Below, piece by piece: positions 7,490 through 9,044 of a DNA stretch of 9,044 bases; the first letter of the stretch is position 1, and the number at the start of each line of letters is the position of its first letter. The notes beneath the pieces were generated by a model. The model searched no databases and was not told where the DNA came from. It saw only the letters and a program-made list of their open reading frames with translations. Position numbers and translations under genes: made by a program. The stretch is from Gammaproteobacteria bacterium (GTDB lineage Bacteria; Pseudomonadota; Gammaproteobacteria; Pseudomonadales; Pseudomonadaceae): positions 1 to 9,044 of the forward strand of contig JAAYHO010000078.1 of assembly GCA_012735335.1 (NCBI GenBank), written 5' to 3'.

Positions 7490-7776
7490 AACTTCTCCTG
7501 CCCCTGACCCTGAGCGCAGCACTGTTTGCCGTCACCTCCGTGCAAGCCGACACCCTGACCATTCCCCTGGGTCAGCAGGCCAGTGGTCAGCAGGTCAACC
7601 TGCCCCAGCGCGGCACCAGCACCAGCCAGGTACAACGCCAGCATGGCGAACCGACCACCCGCCACGCCGCTGTAGGTCAACCACCGATCACCCGCTGGGA
7701 TTACCCCGGCTACAGCGTCTACTTCGAATACGACCATGTGGTCCACGCTGTTCGCCACCACCAGCGCAGCAATTAA
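7486..7776 (+). CDS. Small exported protein of unknown function
   Basis: I do not recognise a named family. The 96 residues open with a clear signal peptide, MKLLLPLTLSAALFAVTSVQA, with a cleavage site after Ala21. This leaves about 75 mature residues, probably in the periplasm; there is no lipobox cysteine. The mature part has a Gln-rich beginning and then RGTSTSQVQRQHGEPTTRHA, PPITRWDYPGYSVYFEYDHV and VHAVRHH. A short helix, a Gly-x-Pro turn and a Trp-Tyr-Pro strand followed by a further strand recall BamE/SmpA-like folds, but that is only an impression. The ATG overlaps the PilZ-gene stop, with AAAGGA 8 bases upstream. The stop codon touches the AAGGAG used by the next gene. Similar genes may be labelled phosphodiesterase in databases purely from adjacency. 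Confidence 0.82.
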   Translation: MKLLLPLTLSAALFAVTSVQADTLTIPLGQQASGQQVNLPQRGTSTSQVQRQHGEPTTRHAAVGQPPITRWDYPGYSVYFEYDHVVHAVRHHQRSN

Positions 7777-7784
7777 GGAGCCGC

Positions 7785-8504
7785 ATGCTCATATATGGTC
7801 ACCGGGGCGCCCGTGGCGAGGCGCCGGAAAATACCCTGGCAAGTTTTGACAAGGCGCTGCAGGCAGGTGTCACTCGGGTGGAGCTGGACCTGCACCTGTC
7901 CGCCGATCAGCAACTGGTGATCATCCACGACCCGACCCTGCAGCGCACCACCGGGATCAAGGGCAAGGTAGCCCGGCATACCGCCGAGCAGTTGACCCGG
8001 CTGGACGCACGCCTGGGCCTGGCTGGCTGGGAGCAGCCCTGCCCGATTCCCACGCTGGAGCAGCTGTTCCAACAGTTTCCGCAGTTCGAGCATTACCAGC
8101 TGGAGGTCAAGAGCGGCTCCCGGGCCCAGGCCCGTCCGGTGCTGGAGGCGATCATGCAGTTGGTGGAGCGTTACCAGTTGCAGGACAAGGTGGTCATCAC
8201 CGCCGCCAGCCGGCATCTGCTGCGCTACGCCAGAGACAGCCACTGTCCCCTGCCCACCGGGCTGGTGGAGGAGTACGGCATGCTGGATCCGGTCAAGAGC
8301 GCCCTGCGTTATCAATGCCGCTTCCTGGCCCTGAACTGGAAACTCTGCACCCCCACCCGCGTAGCCCAGGCCCAACGCAACGGCCTGCACGTCTCGGCCT
8401 GGACGGTCAATGAGCCGGAGTTGATGCTGAAGTTGCGGGATATGGGAGTCGACAGCCTGATAACAGACGTTCCGCACCTGGCAGTGACGATACTGCAAGA
8501 TTAG
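7785..8504 (+). CDS. ugpQ: Cytoplasmic glycerophosphodiester phosphodiesterase (UgpQ/GlpQ family)
   Basis: The enzyme hydrolyses glycerophosphodiesters, products of phospholipid turnover, to glycerol-3-phosphate and an alcohol. The 239 residues form one GDPD TIM-barrel domain. HRGARGEAPENT (6-17) holds the first catalytic His6. VELDLHLS holds metal ligands Glu33 and Asp35. VIIHDPTLQRTTG holds the second catalytic His48. LEVKSG carries Glu107 and Lys109. The C-terminal SAWTVNEPELMLKLRDMGVDSLITDVP is the family ending. No signal peptide is present and the length is short, so it is cytoplasmic, like UgpQ rather than periplasmic GlpQ. The ATG at 7785 has AAGGAG 4 bases upstream. It is the third gene of the PilZ / exported-protein / phosphodiesterase set. 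No rho-independent terminator with a T-run follows. Confidence 0.93.
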   Translation: MLIYGHRGARGEAPENTLASFDKALQAGVTRVELDLHLSADQQLVIIHDPTLQRTTGIKGKVARHTAEQLTRLDARLGLAGWEQPCPIPTLEQLFQQFPQFEHYQLEVKSGSRAQARPVLEAIMQLVERYQLQDKVVITAASRHLLRYARDSHCPLPTGLVEEYGMLDPVKSALRYQCRFLALNWKLCTPTRVAQAQRNGLHVSAWTVNEPELMLKLRDMGVDSLITDVPHLAVTILQD

Positions 8505-8542
8505 TTCGGCTGTAGGGTCGCTTGGTGCTTGTGGTCCGTGCA

Positions 8543-8572
8543 GGCCTCTGCGTTGGTACACCCCTGCTACGA
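8543..8572 (+). repeat. Left 30-bp inverted-repeat arm
   Basis: These 30 bases, starting GGCCTCTGCGTTGGTAC, match the reverse complement of 8830-8859 at 29 of 30 positions (A versus G at position 18). Twenty-one of its 30 bases also correspond to the outer arm of the right 101-nt element. It may be the remnant of a third copy whose core has been lost: the following bases GTCCGCG do not match the element core. Confidence 0.85.
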
Positions 8573-8588
8573 GTCCGCGCGAGGCCGT

Positions 8589-8689
8589 GCTGGGGTGCAG
8601 GCCCGTGCCGACACGCTGCAAGTACATCCCTGTAAGCTCGCGGTTTTCATCCCTGAAAACCGACGGTCGGCACAACCCTGCACCCCAGC
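8589..8689 (+). repeat. 101-nt modular palindromic element, copy 1
   Basis: Outer arms 8589-8612 and 8666-8689 are complementary at 21 of 24 positions, with the three mismatches together at 8602-8604 against 8674-8676. They enclose two mini-hairpins. TAC-ATCCCT-GTA lies at 8623-8634. A perfect 8-bp stem CGGTTTTC / GAAAACCG with loop ATCCCT lies at 8641-8662. Single-strand boxes are CGACACGC (8609-8616), GCTCG (8636-8640) and ACGGTCG (8663-8669). The expected fold is a three-way junction. Length and all box offsets are identical to copy 2. The repeat family was not recognised. Confidence 0.88.
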
Positions 8690-8751
8690 CGCCAGTAAAC
8701 TTCGCAGCTGCTGCCAGAGAAAACCATCAGCCACTCAGAGTTTCCGCCGTA

Positions 8752-8852
8752 GCGTTGGGACGCCCCTGATACGACCGTTTGATGTCAGGGATGACATCAA
8801 CGAGCCCCCAGGGATGGGTTTACGGCGTGTCGTAGCAGGGGCGTACCAACGC
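8752..8852 (-). repeat. 101-nt modular palindromic element, copy 2 (inverted)
   Basis: Read on the minus strand, the outer arms 8852-8829 and 8775-8752 pair at 22 of 24 positions. Inside are CCC-ATCCCT-GGG (8818-8807) and the perfect 8-bp stem TTGATGTC / GACATCAA around ATCCCT (8800-8779). The boxes CGACACGC (8832-8825), GCTCG (8805-8801) and ACGGTCG (8778-8772) fall at the same offsets as in copy 1. Stem sequences differ from copy 1 yet remain paired. Confidence 0.88.
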
Positions 8853-8859
8853 AGAGGCC
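8830..8859 (-). repeat. Right 30-bp inverted-repeat arm
   Basis: This is the partner of 8543-8572 at 29 of 30 positions. It overlaps most of one outer arm of copy 2 and extends 7 bases beyond it (GGCCTCT on the minus strand). With the left arm it brackets a 317-bp segment. No target-site duplication is evident in the bases just outside. Confidence 0.85.
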
Positions 8860-8864
8860 GACAC

Positions 8865-8912
8865 CGCCCTTGCAGCAGTTAAAGCGAGCGCCCTTGCAAC
8901 AGCTCAAGCGCT
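8865..8912 (+). repeat. Two tandem 24-bp units
   Basis: Units 8865-8888 and 8889-8912 both start CGCCCTTGCA and agree at 19 of 24 positions. They lie downstream of the sthA stop. The array has only two units and looks like a local duplication. Confidence 0.6.
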
Positions 8913-8914
8913 CG
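8885..8914 (-). terminator. Hairpin downstream of sthA, weak terminator candidate
   Basis: CGAGCG (8885-8890) pairs with CGCTCG (8909-8914). After a 2-base CC bulge, CTTG (8893-8896) pairs with CAAG (8905-8908) around an 8-base loop. For the leftward sthA transcript the hairpin starts 27 bases after the stop codon and is followed by CTTTAACTG, a poor U-run, so termination efficiency is uncertain. On the other strand it has no T-run. Confidence 0.4.
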
Positions 8915-8941
8915 ACTCCGACCGGCAAAACCGAAGAAGGG

Positions 8942-9044
8942 TCAGAACAACCGCCCCAACCCATCCAGCGCTGCTACCCGATAGGCTTCGGCCATGGTCG
9001 GGTAGTTGAAGGTGGTGTTGACGAAATACTTGATGGTATTGGCC
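8942..9044 (-). CDS. sthA: Soluble pyridine nucleotide transhydrogenase SthA, C-terminal end (5' part beyond window)
   Basis: Only the last 33 codons and the TGA are visible. They read [20 protein letters not shown] and then [13 protein letters not shown]. This matches the conserved C-terminus of SthA, the soluble FAD flavoprotein that moves reducing equivalents between NADPH and NAD+. The block sits in the dimerisation domain shared with dihydrolipoamide dehydrogenase-type enzymes. The neighbouring glycerophosphodiesterase and lol genes fit the Pseudomonas order. The catalytic and nucleotide-binding parts cannot be judged here. Confidence 0.92.
   Translation of the reverse strand, partial: ANTIKYFVNTTFNYPTMAEAYRVAALDGLGRLF

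Larger units (their letters stand above)
8505..8941. other. Convergent intergenic region packed with palindromic elements
   Basis: The 437 bases between the phosphodiesterase stop and the sthA stop contain no credible gene. From left to right they hold a lone arm copy (8543-8572), one 101-nt folded element (8589-8689), about 60 bases without visible structure apart from GCAGCTGC at 8704-8711, an inverted second 101-nt element (8752-8852), and a short tandem repeat with a hairpin (8865-8914). A 3'-to-3' gap is a typical home for palindromic repeats because insertions there do not disturb promoters. Confidence 0.85.

Noticed and set aside
7773..8675. 300-codon leftward frame opposite the phosphodiesterase gene
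   Set aside because: It is antisense to an intact enzyme with all catalytic motifs, and its start lies inside the palindromic repeat region.
8752..8852. Integron attC site interpretation of the palindromic elements
   Set aside because: GCGTTGG and CCAACGC ends looked suggestive, but they do not fit the attC core consensus, copy 1 lacks them, and no integrase or cassette gene is present.
8543..8859. CRISPR array or rho-independent bidirectional terminator
   Set aside because: The repeats are inverted, not regularly spaced direct repeats, and none of the hairpins is followed by a convincing T-run on either strand.

Overview
This is a GC-rich chromosomal segment from a gammaproteobacterium of the Pseudomonas/Halopseudomonas type. 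That placement rests on protein character and gene order: comEC-exbB-exbD-lpxK, a DUF2062 gene, lol genes, a PilZ gene, a glycerophosphodiesterase and sthA lie together, as I recall them doing in P. aeruginosa. It was not tested by any search. Most of the window is conserved cell-envelope housekeeping, and no prophage, insertion sequence, CRISPR array, tRNA or rRNA was seen.

Layout. Bases 1-4251 are a leftward cluster read in the order comEC, exbB, exbD, lpxK (lpxK runs off the left edge). comEC encodes the DNA-uptake channel, exbBD a proton-driven inner-membrane energiser, and lpxK the lipid A 4'-kinase. A 99-bp divergent gap with a near-perfect palindrome separates comEC from a rightward DUF2062 membrane-protein gene (4351-4875). 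This gene converges with lolD (4882-5568), which is read leftward after and overlapping the lolC/E-family permease gene (5561-6805). Together these two make a lipoprotein-release ABC transporter. Only one permease gene is present and no lolE follows lolD. A second divergent gap of about 100 bp (6806-6904) precedes a tightly coupled rightward trio: a degenerate PilZ-domain protein, a small secreted protein of unknown function and a cytoplasmic glycerophosphodiester phosphodiesterase (6905-8504). The right edge carries the 3' end of sthA, read leftward.

The most unusual part is the 437-bp convergent gap between the phosphodiesterase gene and sthA (8505-8941). It holds two elements of exactly 101 nt in opposite orientation. 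Each has 24-nt outer arms that pair with each other and enclose two mini-hairpins whose loops are always ATCCCT. Aligned, the copies share loop and junction boxes at identical offsets, while most stem bases differ yet still pair. This is a covariation pattern pointing to a conserved folded structure. A further 30-bp arm copy upstream makes a 29/30 inverted repeat around the whole 317-bp region. I cannot name this family. It is the best candidate here for an undescribed mobile or structural element.
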